Source: JADHUC01 sp964623055
GTDB taxonomy: Bacteria; Planctomycetota; Planctomycetia; Pirellulales; Pirellulaceae
Direction of reading: 5' to 3'
DNA: 64,000 nt
NCBI GenBank assembly: GCA_964623055.1
Contig: CAZURK010000032.1
Span: 10,295 to 74,294 of the forward strand
The position numbers and the translations under genes were made by a program. The notes beneath the pieces were generated by a model. It saw nothing but the letters and a program-made list of their open reading frames with translations. It had not been told where the DNA came from and made no database searches. The stretch's first letter is position 1. Every line of letters starts with the position of its first letter. Below are positions 63,700 through 64,000 of this stretch, in pieces.

Positions 63700-64000
63700 G
63701 GGATCGGACAAAGCGGTGGTGGAAATGTCAAACCCTCGCGGGTTCTCTCGTCAAGCAGACACCCGGAGATCCCCTCAGGTTCGCACCACCCGAGGTGGCT
63801 CGTCCATGGCTGCTTCTATCACGGCAGATGATAGAAACTATAAGCCACTTCGTACACTGCTCTTCGAAAAGTGGGGCCCGTTTGGGAGCCGTGCTATTGT
63901 CACGTTTGACTACATGATCCACTATCTCGTCAGAATGAACCAACTCCCAATCGGAATTGTCTGGTCAAGATGAAACGTATTTGCCAACAATCAGGTATCA
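63700..64000. other. Window end, no confident gene
   Basis: About 300 bases upstream of the ligase gene. Open frames on both strands (for example 63698-63973 on the plus strand) have no ribosome site and no recognisable product. It probably contains the ligase promoter. Confidence 0.4.

Overview
The window looks like a chromosomal piece of a planctomycete, probably Pirellulales-like. The signs are exported quinoprotein-like propellers carrying the WPQWRGP motif, Tat-exported Gfo/Idh/MocA oxidoreductases, a DUF1080 lipid/sugar-binding hydrolase, a ThuA-LamG-HEAT giant, an ECF sigma/anti-sigma/PDZ cluster and many palindromic intergenic elements. The placement is by gene content only; there is no rRNA or other marker in the window.

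Region 1-8229 (all on the minus strand, read right to left) is the most striking part. It is an apparent operon encoding a complete ubiquitin-like pathway: an FHA-RING-like putative E3 (7618-8229), an E1 (6465-7646), an E2 with Cys141 (5826-6434), a YbjN-like protein ending exactly in Gly-Gly (4894-5784), a beta-grasp ubiquitin-like protein ending Gly-Gly-Arg (4588-4860) and a JAMM isopeptidase (3308-4339). It continues into two genes typical of the Pup-proteasome world: an ARC/Mpa-type proteasomal AAA ATPase (1455-3227) and a Dop/PafA-like enzyme (1378 to beyond the left edge). The locus therefore joins E1-E2-E3 style conjugation machinery with Pup-type machinery. A divergently transcribed winged-helix protein (8768-9331) is a candidate regulator.

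Region 9380-18050 holds a giant multi-GAF protein with a zinc-binding N-terminus and a degenerate Lon-like domain, preceded in its operon by a possible sigma-like protein; then, in the opposite direction, a TPR protein and a single-ring ClpA/B-like ATPase.

Region 18100-37410 is exported or periplasmic carbon metabolism typical of planctomycetes: PQQ-like propellers, an oxidoreductase, a TIM-barrel glycosidase-like protein, a DUF1080 protein, a propeller with a methyltransferase-like N-terminus, a nucleoside hydrolase and an oligogalacturonate lyase with its metal-ligand pattern intact. Region 37465-40094 is ECF sigma, anti-sigma and PDZ protein. Region 40248-46161 adds a double metallo-beta-lactamase protein, a beta-helix protein and a sialidase-like protein, which together with the lyase suggest polysaccharide scavenging.

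Region 46189-49281 is a compact three-gene operon ending in a TPR-CHAT caspase-like protease with an intact His/Cys dyad, a candidate self-contained death or defence module. Region 49317-60845 returns to exported catabolism (a GH-like propeller, a second Gfo/Idh/MocA protein, ThuA-HEAT, PfkB kinase, gamma-glutamyltransferase) plus a membrane M48 peptidase. The right end (60949-63699) carries a leucine-rich-repeat protein, a small unknown and a stand-alone RNA-ligase-like nucleotidyltransferase.

Five intergenic elements made of nested palindromes recur through the window (3241, 4421, 9381, 15366, 54057); two of them sit in the only long gaps of the ubiquitin-like operon. No tRNA, rRNA, CRISPR array or intact insertion sequence was seen.
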